Source: Flavitalea plasmicola (GTDB lineage: Bacteria; Bacteroidota; Bacteroidia; Chitinophagales; Chitinophagaceae). From it: a stretch of 64,000 nucleotides of DNA. Where the stretch lies: positions 620,001 to 684,000 of the forward strand of contig NZ_JAUOTO010000006.1 in NCBI RefSeq assembly GCF_030546645.1, read 5' to 3'. Made by a program: the position numbers and the translations under genes. Each line of letters starts with the position of its first letter. Position 1 is the stretch's first letter. Below are positions 55,892-64,000 of the stretch, one piece after another. The notes under the pieces are model-generated. The model was not told the origin of the DNA and did not search any database. It saw nothing but the letters and a program-made list of their open reading frames with translations.

Positions 55892-55899
55892 CAAAATTA
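55892..55899 (-). promoter_or_regulatory. -7 box TAATTTTG for the hemA operon
   Basis: Minus-strand TAnnTTTG match 26 bases before the hemA ATG. No good -33 element found by eye. Confidence 0.5.
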
Positions 55900-56090
55900 G
55901 TTGCAAGGGTTCCTATTACACGAATTTTTCTGTCATTAGACTGTCATTTAAATCCATGATCTTTTATCTGGAACCGCCTAATCCGGAAACAAATATAGGT
56001 TCCAGCCGTCAGGGAACTATGATTTAGGTCAGCCAGCCGCCTGAGAACAATCAATCGGGTCAATTTGGGCCTAAATCCCTTTTGTCACCA

Positions 56091-56098
56091 TACATTTG
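56091..56098 (+). promoter_or_regulatory. -7 box TACATTTG, near-leaderless hemH promoter
   Basis: Exact TAnnTTTG match ending 6 bases before ATG 56105. Confidence 0.6.
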
Positions 56099-56104
56099 CC
56101 AATT

Positions 56105-57160
56105 ATGACAAAATCACCGGTGAAGCGCGCCATCATATTACTGAATCTGGGATCACCCGATTCCACGGAGGCGCCCGATGTGAAACGCTACCTGACAGAG
56201 TTCCTTATGGATGGCAAGGTCATTGATTACCCCTGGCTGTTTCGTAAAATACTCGTGCAAGGTATTATCATACCCTCGCGTACCGCTAATTCGGCAGAGG
56301 CATACAAGACCATCTGGACCAACGATGGATCGCCCCTGATCCACCTCACCCGCCAGCTGCAGCAGGCATTACAGCAGCAGGTGGACGAACCCGTTGAAAT
56401 AGCCATGCGCTACGGCAATCCAGGTATGGAGCTTGCCTATGAACGCCTCCTGGCAAAAGTTCCGGACCTGGAAGAGGTCATCGCCATCCCGCTCTATCCG
56501 CATTACGCCATGGCAAGCTATGAGACGGCAGTGGACCACGCCAAAGAGATCCATCGCAAAAAGAACTATTCATTCGGCCTGCGGTTCGTCCGCCCATTCT
56601 ACAATGAACCGCATTATTTACAGGCACTGAGCGAAAAGATCCGCCCTTACCTTTCGAAAGATTACGATCATATATTATTTAGCTACCACGGAGTGCCTGC
56701 CCGTCATATCAGAAAATCAGACCCCACCCACCGGCACTGTCTCTCGTCGGCGGACTGCTGTGACCTTCCCTCGCTGGCTCACAGCCGTTGCTATCGTCAC
56801 CAGTGTTTTGCCACGACAAAGGAAGTAGTACGCATCCTGGATATCCCCGAAGGCAAGTACAGTAATTCCTTTCAATCCCGGCTGGGTAAAGGATGGCTGG
56901 AACCTTTCACGGACATCCGGCTCGAAGAAATGCCCAGGGAAGGGATAAAGAAATTGCTGATCCTTTGCCCCGCTTTTGTCAGCGATTGCCTGGAGACGCT
57001 GGAAGAGATCGCTATCAGAGGAAAGGAGACATTCATGGAGGCCGGCGGAGAACAATATGAAATGATCCCTTGCCTGAATGCAGATCCGCTGTGGGTCCAG
57101 GCCCTGGCAGGCTGGACAAAAGAGATCGGGACAGGCAGCCAGGAGATGATCCTTAAATAA
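56105..57160 (+). CDS. hemH: Ferrochelatase with a cysteine cluster
   Basis: 351 aa from ATG 56105. Family motifs: ILLNLGSPDSTEAPDVKRYL, AMRYGNPGMELAYERL, and catalytic His195 in FSYHGVPARH. It inserts Fe2+ into protoporphyrin IX. Just after the catalytic motif is a Cys-rich loop, C212, C218, C219, C229 and C234 (HCLSSADCCD...CYRHQC), able in principle to hold a metal or Fe-S group. Such a loop also occurs in other Bacteroidota ferrochelatases as I recall. Divergent from hemA, followed by hemJ after 9 bases. Confidence 0.95.
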   Translation: MTKSPVKRAIILLNLGSPDSTEAPDVKRYLTEFLMDGKVIDYPWLFRKILVQGIIIPSRTANSAEAYKTIWTNDGSPLIHLTRQLQQALQQQVDEPVEIAMRYGNPGMELAYERLLAKVPDLEEVIAIPLYPHYAMASYETAVDHAKEIHRKKNYSFGLRFVRPFYNEPHYLQALSEKIRPYLSKDYDHILFSYHGVPARHIRKSDPTHRHCLSSADCCDLPSLAHSRCYRHQCFATTKEVVRILDIPEGKYSNSFQSRLGKGWLEPFTDIRLEEMPREGIKKLLILCPAFVSDCLETLEEIAIRGKETFMEAGGEQYEMIPCLNADPLWVQALAGWTKEIGTGSQEMILK

Positions 57161-57169
57161 TCAATTCCT

Positions 57170-57697
57170 ATGTATAGTTACATCAAAGCGCTCCACATTA
57201 TTTTCATCGTCACCTGGTTTAGCGGTCTTTTCTACATGGTCCGTCTCTTCATTTATAATGCCGAGGCGGCAGAAAAGCCCGAGCCGGAAAAAACTATCCT
57301 ACAGCAGCAGTACAGGATCATGATCCGCCGGCTGTGGCTGATCATCACCTGGCCATCCGCCATCTTTACCCTCATCTTCGGACCCTGGGTCATGGGAATG
57401 ATGGGCGCCCTCCCCACTTGGCTGATCATTAAATTAGGCTTTGTTGTGGGACTTTATCTCTATCATTTCTCTCTCCAGGCCATCTATCGCCAGCAAATGA
57501 AAGGTATCTTCCGGTGGTCTTCCCAGCAATTGCGCATCTGGAACGAAATAGCCACTATTTTCCTGGTGGCCATCGTCATGCTGGTCGTAGTGAAGCAAAA
57601 TATGAGCTGGGCCTGGGGTTTGGCCGGGCTTTTCGGCTTTGTCATCATCCTGATGAGCGCCGTGCGCATCTATAAAACCATAAGAACCAAGAAATAG
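57170..57697 (+). CDS. hemJ: Protoporphyrinogen IX oxidase, HemJ type
   Basis: 175 aa integral membrane protein with about four helices (ALHIIFIVTWFSGLFYMVRLFIY, LIITWPSAIFTLIFGPWVM, LIIKLGFVVGLYLYHFSLQ, EIATIFLVAIVMLVVV). Conserved His9 (KALHIIF), Met/Arg in FYMVRLF and a Lys in IIKLGF match HemJ, which oxidises protoporphyrinogen IX and binds heme b. It fills the gap between hemF and hemH in the pathway, since no hemG or hemY is seen. It could otherwise be called a CopD-family protein; context favours HemJ. Confidence 0.9.
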   Translation: MYSYIKALHIIFIVTWFSGLFYMVRLFIYNAEAAEKPEPEKTILQQQYRIMIRRLWLIITWPSAIFTLIFGPWVMGMMGALPTWLIIKLGFVVGLYLYHFSLQAIYRQQMKGIFRWSSQQLRIWNEIATIFLVAIVMLVVVKQNMSWAWGLAGLFGFVIILMSAVRIYKTIRTKK

Positions 57698-57699
57698 CC

Positions 57700-57786
57700 G
57701 CGAGCGATGAGCCATGAGCGTTGAACTAAATAAACCCTGGCTCACAGCTCGAAGCTAGTAGCTCGCAGCTTGTGGTTTGTGGCACA
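57700..57786. repeat. Palindromic intergenic repeat, copy 3 (diverged)
   Basis: Contains AGCTCGAAGCTAGTAGCTCGC and AGCTTGTGGTTTGTGGC, related to copies at 21.7 and 25.1 kb, with less perfect arms (GAGCCATGAGC / GCTCACAGCTC). Confidence 0.55.
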
Positions 57787-57792
57787 AAAAAG

Positions 57793-57824
57793 CCCTCCCG
57801 ACGCTGAGGTCGGGAGGGTTTTTT
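57793..57824 (+). terminator. Intrinsic terminator after hemJ
   Basis: 10-bp perfect stem CCCTCCCGAC/GTCGGGAGGG, 6-base loop, six T's. Confidence 0.93.
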
Positions 57825-58061
57825 CTATTCCGGGGTAAAAAGGTAGTTTTTCAGGAAACTGAAATCTTTAAAATTCGGTAATCGGAGGAATTGGGATCAA
57901 CAAAACGACATTTTTGAGGCTGGTGCTTGTCGAACGGGTTCTTGCAAAGGCAATATCAGAGATTAAAAACGGGTGGTTACGGACGAGAAAGACTCGATAA
58001 GGTAGAATAAAAAGAATTTACACGGAATAAGGCAGGTCAGGAATGTACGGAGGGAAGTTTT

Positions 58062-58095
58062 AAAAAGGAAGGGGAGTAGGAATACCCCCCTTTTT
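58062..58095 (+). terminator. Terminator-like hairpin upstream of ileS
   Basis: AAAAAGG..GGGG..TA / TA..CCCC..CCTTTTT with GGAA loop. It would be intrinsic on either strand; what transcript it ends is unknown. Confidence 0.5.
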
Positions 58096-58398
58096 AACCC
58101 CTAAACCCTAAACCGTAGAAAGAGTTAACTTAATGTCAATGTTTTCAACAACTTATAACATTAAGGATTTTAATTTCTTTATTTATATGAGCTAGAAGGT
58201 GCGTACACCCTTTATCGTCGTTGTTTCTGAGAGTAGTTAACCATAAATTATGCCAAAGCCTGACAATGTGGATAACTGAAACGAGGCTAAACAGGCTAAA
58301 AAAATCCTTTTGCAAATCTTTAACAATTAGTCAAAAAGCGATAGTTAAGCGCCTTAAACTGTCCAAACCCTGCCGGCGCGCCATTGGCCCCAATTTCG

Positions 58399-58406
58399 TA
58401 ACTTTG
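58399..58406 (+). promoter_or_regulatory. -7 box TAACTTTG for ileS
   Basis: Exact TAnnTTTG match, 23 bases before the ileS ATG, giving a short leader. Confidence 0.6.
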
Positions 58407-58429
58407 CACCCCCAAAGAGAATCAAAGTT

Positions 58430-61400
58430 ATGCCCAACAAATATAAGGAATATCAGCAGTTGAACCTCCCTGCCATCAGCCAGGAGATACTGGCCAAATG
58501 GGAGGCCGAACGGGCTTTTGAAAGGAGCGTGGAATTGAGAGCAGGAGCCACTCCCTTCGTATTTTATGAAGGTCCCCCCAGCGCCAATGGTATGCCTGGC
58601 ATTCACCACGTCATTAGCCGGACATTAAAGGACCTGGTATGCCGCTATAAGACCATGAAAGGTTTCCAGGTCAAACGCAAAGGCGGATGGGATACCCATG
58701 GCCTTCCCGTGGAACTGGGCGTGGAAAAGATGTTGGGCATCACCAAAGAAGACATCGGTAAAAAAATATCCATCGCGGAATACAATGAGACCTGTCGTCG
58801 GGAGGTGTTGAAATACAAGGATAAATGGGACGAACTGACGCGCCGGATGGGCTATTGGGTCGACCTGAAAGAACCCTATATCACCTTCCAGAACGAGTAT
58901 ATCGAGACCCTCTGGTGGATCCTGAACGAACTATATAATAAAGACCTGCTATACGAAAGCGTAAGCATACAGCCCTACTCGCCTGCCGCGGGTACGGGCC
59001 TCAGCTCCCATGAGTTAAACCAGCCGGGTACCTATAAGGACGTTAAAGACACTTCGGCCGTGGTAATGTTCAAAGCCATCCGGAACAAAGAAAGCGAATT
59101 CCTCTTTAAGGCGGCAGCAGCTGGCGCCGAGATTTTCTTTATGGCGTGGACAACCACTCCCTGGACCCTTCCTTCCAACCTGGGCCTCACTGTCGGACCG
59201 AACATAGATTACGTCCTGGTAAAAACCTTTAACCCTTATACCCACCTTCCTATAAATATTGTTCTTGCCAAAGCCCTGGTAAGCAAATATTTTAAGCCCG
59301 AAGGCGAGAACATTGATCCTGAGGGGTATAAAGAAGGGGATAAGCTGCTCCCCTGGACGGTCCTGGCTGAATGCAAAGGAAAGGACCTGGAAGAATGCCG
59401 CTATGAACAGTTACTGCCCTACGAAGCCAACGCGCCCGAAAAAGCCGGGGGCGACCCTTTCCGCGTTATCCTGGGAGACTTCGTCACGACGGAAGATGGC
59501 ACGGGCATCGTACATACAGCCCCCGCCTTCGGTGCAGATGACTTTAAAGTGGGGAAGAAGTATAATATAGGTATCCTGGTCATGGTGGACAGGCAGGGTA
59601 AGTTCATAGACGGCCTGGGCGAATTTAGCAACCGCTATGTAAAGAACTATAAGGATGACCCGCAGTATGTCGACGTCAATGTGGACATCAGTGTCAAGCT
59701 GAAAAAAGAGAACAGGGCCTTTAAGATCGAAAAATACGAACACAACTACCCCCACTGCTGGAGAACGGACAAGCCCATACTCTATTATCCCCTCGATGCC
59801 TGGTTCATAAGGACTACAGCACTGAAGGACAGGATGGTAGAGCTGAATAAAACCATTAACTGGAAACCCAGGTCCACAGGTGAAGGCCGCTTTGGCAACT
59901 GGCTGGAAAATATGGTAGACTGGAATCTCAGCCGCAGCCGATATTGGGGGACCCCCCTCCCTATCTGGAGGACGGAAGACGGCAAGGAGGAAATATGCAT
60001 CGGCTCCATTGCAGCCCTCCGGGCGGAACTGGATAAATCCGTCAAGGCTGGTCTCATGCCACCTCCTGTCGGAGATGACGTCGAAAAATACATTCAAAAG
60101 CTCACTTCAGACCTGCACAAACCTTTCGTGGATGAGATAATATTTGTGTCCCCCGGCGGCAAACCCATGCGGAGAGTGCCAGATCTCATCGACGTATGGT
60201 TCGACAGCGGCGCAATGCCCTACGCACAATGGCATTTCCCCTTTGAGAACATCGATACCTTTGCCCAAAACTATCCTGCCGACTTCATTGCCGAAGGAGT
60301 GGACCAGACAAGAGGCTGGTTTTATACTCTCCATGCACTGGCAGCCCTGCTGAAAGAGTCCATTCACGAAAAACTGAAGGCCTCAGGCGTCCCGGCAGCA
60401 GACCTGGAGCGGCTATACCCCGGCATCGCCTATAAAACAGTGGTATCCAATGGCCTGGTCCTGGATAAGAATGGAAATAAGATGAGCAAGCGCCTGGGTA
60501 ATGTAGTGGACCCCTTTAAGACCATCGGCGATTTCGGGGCCGATGCCACCCGTTGGTACCTGATCACCAATGCTTCCCCCTGGGACAGCATGAAATTTGA
60601 CATTGACGGTATCAAAGAAACACAACGGAAATTCTTCGGGACCCTTTACAATACCTACCAGTTCTTTGCCCTCTATGCCAATGTGGATGGCTTTAATTTT
60701 CAGGAAGCCTATGTGCCTTTGAAAGACAGACCCGAGATTGATCGCTGGATACTTTCTTCCCTCAATACATTGATCGCCAAAGTGGGAGCAGGCCTGGACG
60801 ACTATGAGCCGACCGTTGCCGGCCGTTTGATCGAGGATTTTGTGGACGAACACCTCAGCAACTGGTATGTGCGCCTCAGCCGCCGCCGTTTCTGGAAGGG
60901 TGACTATGGCCACGACAAACTTTGCGCCTATCAGACCCTTTACGAATGCCTGGAGACAGTAGCCCGCCTGATGGCCCCCGTCTCCCCTTTCTTCGCAGAC
61001 TGGCTTTTCTGTAACCTCAACAGCGCCACCGGACGGAACAAAGCCGCTTCCATTCATCACACCGACTTCCCTGAAGCCGACGAAAGTGTGATAGATGTCC
61101 CGCTGGAAGAGCGGATGCAGCTGGCCCAGGACGCTTCCTCCCTGGTGTTGTCCTTACGTAAGAAGGTGAATATCAAGGTGCGGCAGCCACTGCAAAAAGT
61201 GCTCATCCCTGTTCTGAATCCCGGGATGAAACACCAGCTGGAAAAAGTCGAGGACCTGGTAAAGGCAGAAGTTAACGTGAAGGAGCTGCAATACCTTTCC
61301 GATGGTGACGGGTTTATAAAAAAGAAGATAAAGCCCAATTTTATTGCTCTTGGGAAGAAGCTGGGATCTAAAATGAAGGCCGTCAGCACAGCATTAGGCG

Positions 61401-61843
61401 CCTTTTCGCAGGAAGATATAGCAAAATTGGAAAAAGAAGGCATATATACTTTGTCAATTGAAAGCGAACCATTAATATTGAAGATTAATGAAGTGGAGAT
61501 AACCAGCGAGGACATTCCAGGCTGGGTTGTGGCCGGAAAAGACACACTCACAGTGGCCCTGGACGTCACCGTAACTCCAGAACTGGCCCGCGAAGGTAAT
61601 GCCCGCGAATTTGTCAATCGGATCCAGAAGATCCGGAAAGACAATGGCTATGAATTGACCGACAGAATTTTAGTAAAAGTCGCTGACGTACCCGCCCTTA
61701 AGGATTCCTTGACTCAATTTAATGACTATATTTGCTCGGAAATTTTGGCAGATTCTATCGAGTTGGTAGCGGAACTGGCTAATGGCACTGAAATTGAAGT
61801 GAATGATATTCTTTTAAAAGTGTTTGTTTCAAAAAAAGCCTAA
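58430..61843 (+). CDS. ileS: Isoleucyl-tRNA synthetase
   Basis: 1137 aa class I synthetase. HIGH-type signature in GPPSANGMPGIHHVISRTLKD (about residues 48-68), an inserted editing (CP1) domain from about 200-400, the WFDSGAMPYAQWHFP block, KMSKS-type GNKMSKRLGN, and a C-terminal anticodon-binding domain with the extended tail of the eukaryote-like IleS branch. Charges tRNA-Ile and hydrolyses Val-tRNA-Ile. Four bases separate its stop from the DksA-like gene. Confidence 0.97.
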   Translation: MPNKYKEYQQLNLPAISQEILAKWEAERAFERSVELRAGATPFVFYEGPPSANGMPGIHHVISRTLKDLVCRYKTMKGFQVKRKGGWDTHGLPVELGVEKMLGITKEDIGKKISIAEYNETCRREVLKYKDKWDELTRRMGYWVDLKEPYITFQNEYIETLWWILNELYNKDLLYESVSIQPYSPAAGTGLSSHELNQPGTYKDVKDTSAVVMFKAIRNKESEFLFKAAAAGAEIFFMAWTTTPWTLPSNLGLTVGPNIDYVLVKTFNPYTHLPINIVLAKALVSKYFKPEGENIDPEGYKEGDKLLPWTVLAECKGKDLEECRYEQLLPYEANAPEKAGGDPFRVILGDFVTTEDGTGIVHTAPAFGADDFKVGKKYNIGILVMVDRQGKFIDGLGEFSNRYVKNYKDDPQYVDVNVDISVKLKKENRAFKIEKYEHNYPHCWRTDKPILYYPLDAWFIRTTALKDRMVELNKTINWKPRSTGEGRFGNWLENMVDWNLSRSRYWGTPLPIWRTEDGKEEICIGSIAALRAELDKSVKAGLMPPPVGDDVEKYIQKLTSDLHKPFVDEIIFVSPGGKPMRRVPDLIDVWFDSGAMPYAQWHFPFENIDTFAQNYPADFIAEGVDQTRGWFYTLHALAALLKESIHEKLKASGVPAADLERLYPGIAYKTVVSNGLVLDKNGNKMSKRLGNVVDPFKTIGDFGADATRWYLITNASPWDSMKFDIDGIKETQRKFFGTLYNTYQFFALYANVDGFNFQEAYVPLKDRPEIDRWILSSLNTLIAKVGAGLDDYEPTVAGRLIEDFVDEHLSNWYVRLSRRRFWKGDYGHDKLCAYQTLYECLETVARLMAPVSPFFADWLFCNLNSATGRNKAASIHHTDFPEADESVIDVPLEERMQLAQDASSLVLSLRKKVNIKVRQPLQKVLIPVLNPGMKHQLEKVEDLVKAEVNVKELQYLSDGDGFIKKKIKPNFIALGKKLGSKMKAVSTALGAFSQEDIAKLEKEGIYTLSIESEPLILKINEVEITSEDIPGWVVAGKDTLTVALDVTVTPELAREGNAREFVNRIQKIRKDNGYELTDRILVKVADVPALKDSLTQFNDYICSEILADSIELVAELANGTEIEVNDILLKVFVSKKA

Positions 61844-61847
61844 TTGT

Positions 61848-62729
61848 ATGGCAACCAAGAAGAAAGCGGCTAAGCCCGCCAAAAAACCTACTCCCAATGG
61901 CAAAAAAATAGCGCCGGCTAAAAAAGCGGCCGCGAAACCTGCCCACTCGTCAGGTGCCGGCAAAGCAGTTAAAAAAGCCCCGGTAGCTAAGAGCCCTGCC
62001 AGACCGGTGGTAGCAGCAAAGAAGGTTGCCCCTCCCGCACCGGCTAAAAAGCCTGTGGTCGTCCCTGCTAAGAAGTCAACTGCATCCAATATTTCGAAAC
62101 CCATTTCAAAACCACAGCCCGCTGCTCCTCCTCCGGTGGCCACCACTAAACCGGTCCCCAAAGAAGAGGTCAAAAAGGCTATAATCCCCCCTCCGCCCCC
62201 TGTGTCGATCAAACCTGAAGTAAAAAAACCGGCTCCTCCACCCGCTAAACCAACCAAGGTGGTGATACCGGAAATTAAGACAAAAACGGTTCGTAAATAT
62301 GAACCGGAATTCACAAAATCTGTTTTAGATACACCACAAGAAGATCAAACTGGACCCACTATGAGATACAGCGACGCAGAACTCGGAGAATTCAGAGAGC
62401 TAATAAACCGTAAGCTGGACGCGGCTAAGAAAGAACTGGCCTACCTGCAGGGATTGATCACTCGCAAGGACGAAATGGGAGGAGACAACGATGACGCACG
62501 TTACATGACCATGGAAGACGGAAGTATGAGCATGGAACGCGAGCAGCTGAGCCAGATGGCCAGCCGCCAGATCACATTTATCGACCATCTCGAAAAAGCC
62601 ATCATGCGCATTGAAAATAAGACCTACGGTATTTGTCGCGTGACAGGCAAGCTCATCGATAAAGCAAGGTTGAGAGCCGTGCCCCATGCTACGCTCTCCA
62701 TCGAAGCCAAGCAAATGATGAATAAGTAG
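61848..62729 (+). CDS. DksA/TraR-family protein with long histone-like N-terminus
   Basis: 293 aa from ATG 61848; an upstream in-frame start overlaps ileS and is rejected. Residues 1 to about 170 are Lys/Ala/Pro repeats (AKKAAAKPAH, PPPPPVSIKPEVKKPAPPP) like histone H1 tails. The C-terminal about 120 residues are a DksA-type coiled-coil plus zinc-finger fold (MRYSDAELGEFRELINRKLDAAKKELAYLQGLI... YGICRVTGKLIDKARLRAVPHATLSIEAKQ). Only one of the four zinc-finger cysteines remains. DksA relatives bind RNA polymerase and work with ppGpp. The basic tail may bind DNA; combined role is inferred. Confidence 0.88.
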   Translation: MATKKKAAKPAKKPTPNGKKIAPAKKAAAKPAHSSGAGKAVKKAPVAKSPARPVVAAKKVAPPAPAKKPVVVPAKKSTASNISKPISKPQPAAPPPVATTKPVPKEEVKKAIIPPPPPVSIKPEVKKPAPPPAKPTKVVIPEIKTKTVRKYEPEFTKSVLDTPQEDQTGPTMRYSDAELGEFRELINRKLDAAKKELAYLQGLITRKDEMGGDNDDARYMTMEDGSMSMEREQLSQMASRQITFIDHLEKAIMRIENKTYGICRVTGKLIDKARLRAVPHATLSIEAKQMMNK

Positions 62730-62733
62730 CCGA

Positions 62734-62754
62734 TAGCCGGTTAACTCCCGGCTA
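62734..62754. terminator. Short bidirectional hairpin between convergent genes
   Basis: TAGCCGG/CCGGCTA stem with a 7-base loop. It overlaps the stop of the minus-strand gene; T-run is weak. Confidence 0.45.
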
Positions 62755-63501
62755 GCTCTCTTTCAATTCTGACCGCGCCTGCGCAATCCAGGCACGGCTG
62801 TCCCTTCTCTCCCTCGAGCTGAGATGAGGGGCTTCGTCTACCATATCCATAAATACCTGCATTGCTTCCTGGCCCCTCCCCGCCCTTTTCAAAAAGAACC
62901 CGTATTGCAGCCTTGCTTCGAAATAGGAGAATCGCGCTTTCATTTTCTTAAACTCCTGCTCCGCCAGCACTGGCTCACCCACCTTTTCCAACGCCATGGC
63001 ATATAATATATGCCCCCGGCTACGGGCAAACTGCGGTCGGTGATATACCTTCTTCGCCAGCGGCACGATACGGGCGTAATCCCCCTTGGCATTACACGCC
63101 GTGATCAGCTGCACAATGACATGCTCATTCTCCTCGAAAGCACCCGTAAGACTGGATTCATATAATTCAATGGCATCGTCCGTATACCCGGCAGCCAGAT
63201 AAGCGTCCGCCAGCATCACCCTGTTATTGAATGTATCCGTAAATTTTAAATTATTCTCCAGCCTCCTGATCCGGGCACTCTTGCTGACAAGAACACCTGA
63301 GATACCTTCCTGCCAATCCTTCCGATGATGAAGCGTAAAAACCTCCGTAAATAAATAGGCAATGCTACCGATGACGGGCACGAAGACGATCATCCAGATC
63401 CACTTGTTCTGCGTACCCCGCCTCAAACAATGGATAGCGCATATGGCCTGCAATCCGACAGTGATATAATAAAAATAACTATTTTGGAAAAACATGGGCA
63501 T
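62752..63501 (-). CDS. Membrane protein with PLDc_N and TPR-like repeats
   Basis: 249 aa. Two N-terminal helices in a PLDc_N (cardiolipin synthase N-terminal-like) arrangement: YYITVGLQAICAIHCLRRGTQNKWIWMIVFVPVIGSIAYLFTEVF. The rest is helical TPR-like (DTFNNRVMLADAYLAAGYTDDAIELYESSL, ILYAMALEKVGEPVLAEQEFKKMKARFSYFEARLQYGFFLKRAGRGQEAMQVFMDMVDE). No catalytic HKD motif, so it is not a synthase; it probably scaffolds other proteins at the inner membrane. Start could be Met3. Stands alone. Confidence 0.8.
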   Translation of the reverse strand: MPMFFQNSYFYYITVGLQAICAIHCLRRGTQNKWIWMIVFVPVIGSIAYLFTEVFTLHHRKDWQEGISGVLVSKSARIRRLENNLKFTDTFNNRVMLADAYLAAGYTDDAIELYESSLTGAFEENEHVIVQLITACNAKGDYARIVPLAKKVYHRPQFARSRGHILYAMALEKVGEPVLAEQEFKKMKARFSYFEARLQYGFFLKRAGRGQEAMQVFMDMVDEAPHLSSRERRDSRAWIAQARSELKES

Positions 63502-63676
63502 AAACGAAAGGGTTGGGCCCTCAAAAATAAAAATCCATTGGATTTCTACAAGAAAATTGCCTTTTACTTTAATGCCCCGTTTATCCCGAAAAGCCGCCGC
63601 GCGTGGATGTTAGTTGGTTCGTTCGCATAACTGGCAGCTCAAATAACTATTTTACAGGCATAAACCATCACTGCTA

Positions 63677-64000
63677 ATGTTCAGGATACTGCTGACCTTT
63701 CTGTTGCTCGTCACATGCTATTTCGTCCGGGCGCAATTGACCCCCGTCATTAAAGCCAATTACCAGGCAGCCGCCCGCTTCTCTCCCAGAAAGCTTGATA
63801 AGTTAGTCTTTTCCACCAGTGTGGACCCACATTGGCTAAAGAAAAGCGACCGCTTCTGGTATGTCTACGAGACTTCCGAAGGGAAAAAATGGTATATCAT
63901 AGACCCTGTAAGGGGAGAGAAGAAACAGCTTTTCGATAATGAAAAGCTGGCCGCCGCCATCACACGGATTGTCCACGACCCTTTCGATGCGCAGCACCTG
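63677..64000 (+). CDS. S9-family (DPP4-like) peptidase, N-terminal part (3' end outside window)
   Basis: Open from ATG 63677 to the window edge, 108 codons. Signal peptide (MFRILLTFLLLVTCYFVRAQ), then DKLVFSTSVDPHWLKKSDRFWYVYETSEGKKWYIIDP and KKQLFDNEKLAAAI, the opening of the N-terminal beta-propeller of dipeptidyl-peptidase IV-like enzymes. The serine hydrolase domain with the catalytic triad lies outside the window. It should be secreted to the periplasm to trim peptides. Confidence 0.85.
   Translation, partial: MFRILLTFLLLVTCYFVRAQLTPVIKANYQAAARFSPRKLDKLVFSTSVDPHWLKKSDRFWYVYETSEGKKWYIIDPVRGEKKQLFDNEKLAAAITRIVHDPFDAQHL

Larger units (their letters stand above)
57825..58429. other. Long upstream region of ileS
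   Basis: About 600 bases with no supported gene. It holds a terminator-like hairpin at 58062-58095 (AAAAAGG, GGGG / CCCC, CCTTTTT), one perfect DnaA-type 9-mer at 58267-58275 (complement of TTATCCACA), and the ileS -7 box at 58399. No riboswitch or T-box recognised. Confidence 0.55.

Noticed and set aside
58098..58114. Telomere-like CCCTAAACCCTAAACC repeat
   Set aside because: Only two units, in a chromosome-like bacterial context; low-complexity coincidence.
58267..58275. Perfect DnaA-box 9-mer, suggesting a replication origin
   Set aside because: Only a single box was seen, with no cluster, no AT-rich unwinding repeats and no dnaA or dnaN nearby; a chance match is likely.

Overview
The window looks like chromosomal DNA from a Bacteroidota member, most likely family Chitinophagaceae (genus not determinable by eye). 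The evidence is tandem SusC/SusD outer-membrane pairs, the mutY-ssb-gldE-gldD order, a PorZ-like type IX secretion protein, a histone-like DksA-family protein, a tiny AURKAIP1/COX24-type basic protein, and TAnnTTTG promoter boxes just upstream of start codons. I found no rRNA, tRNA or CRISPR array.

Layout. 1-12.9 kb is accessory nutrient uptake: the 3' part of one SusD gene, a complete SusC-SusD-lipoprotein operon, a short decayed scar of another sus operon (7908-8166), then a second complete SusC-SusD pair. An intact IS1182-type insertion sequence (about 12935-14784) follows; its ends form terminator hairpins. 14.8-26.7 kb is housekeeping: RNase E/G, a 31-aa basic ribosome-type protein, a TPR protein and HU (minus strand); then mutY, ssb, gldE and gldD, a DUF3109 protein, a LutB-like iron-sulfur protein and a polysaccharide-deacetylase-like protein (plus), facing purH (minus).

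26.7-30.2 kb holds a large non-coding stretch and a four-gene module: an unknown 166-aa protein, a polytopic membrane protein, a histidine kinase with no sensor domain, and a NarL-type regulator. Next come an MMPL/RND transporter (minus), porZ-like and recO (plus), an amidohydrolase (minus) and prfA (plus). The unusually long gap between convergent prfA and vanZ (38095-38674) carries a sigma-54-type promoter followed about 100 nt later by an intrinsic terminator, which suggests an unannotated small RNA, plus a folded hairpin region. Then come vanZ, an ECF sigma/anti-sigma pair, gcvH, a cyclophilin, two small proteins, serS, an outer-membrane barrel protein and gyrB.

47.4-57.7 kb is a nearly complete heme pathway. 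hemA-C-D-E-F-B-(yciI)-hemL lies on the minus strand; hemH and hemJ run divergently from hemA. Together they take glutamyl-tRNA to protoheme with oxygen-dependent HemF and HemJ-type protoporphyrinogen oxidation. A cysteine-rich AraC-type regulator converges on hemL and is a candidate regulator. The window ends with ileS, the DksA-like protein, a PLDc_N/TPR membrane protein and the 5' end of an S9 peptidase gene. Palindromic repeats rich in AGCTTG/CAAGCT are scattered between genes at about 21.7, 25.1 and 57.7 kb.
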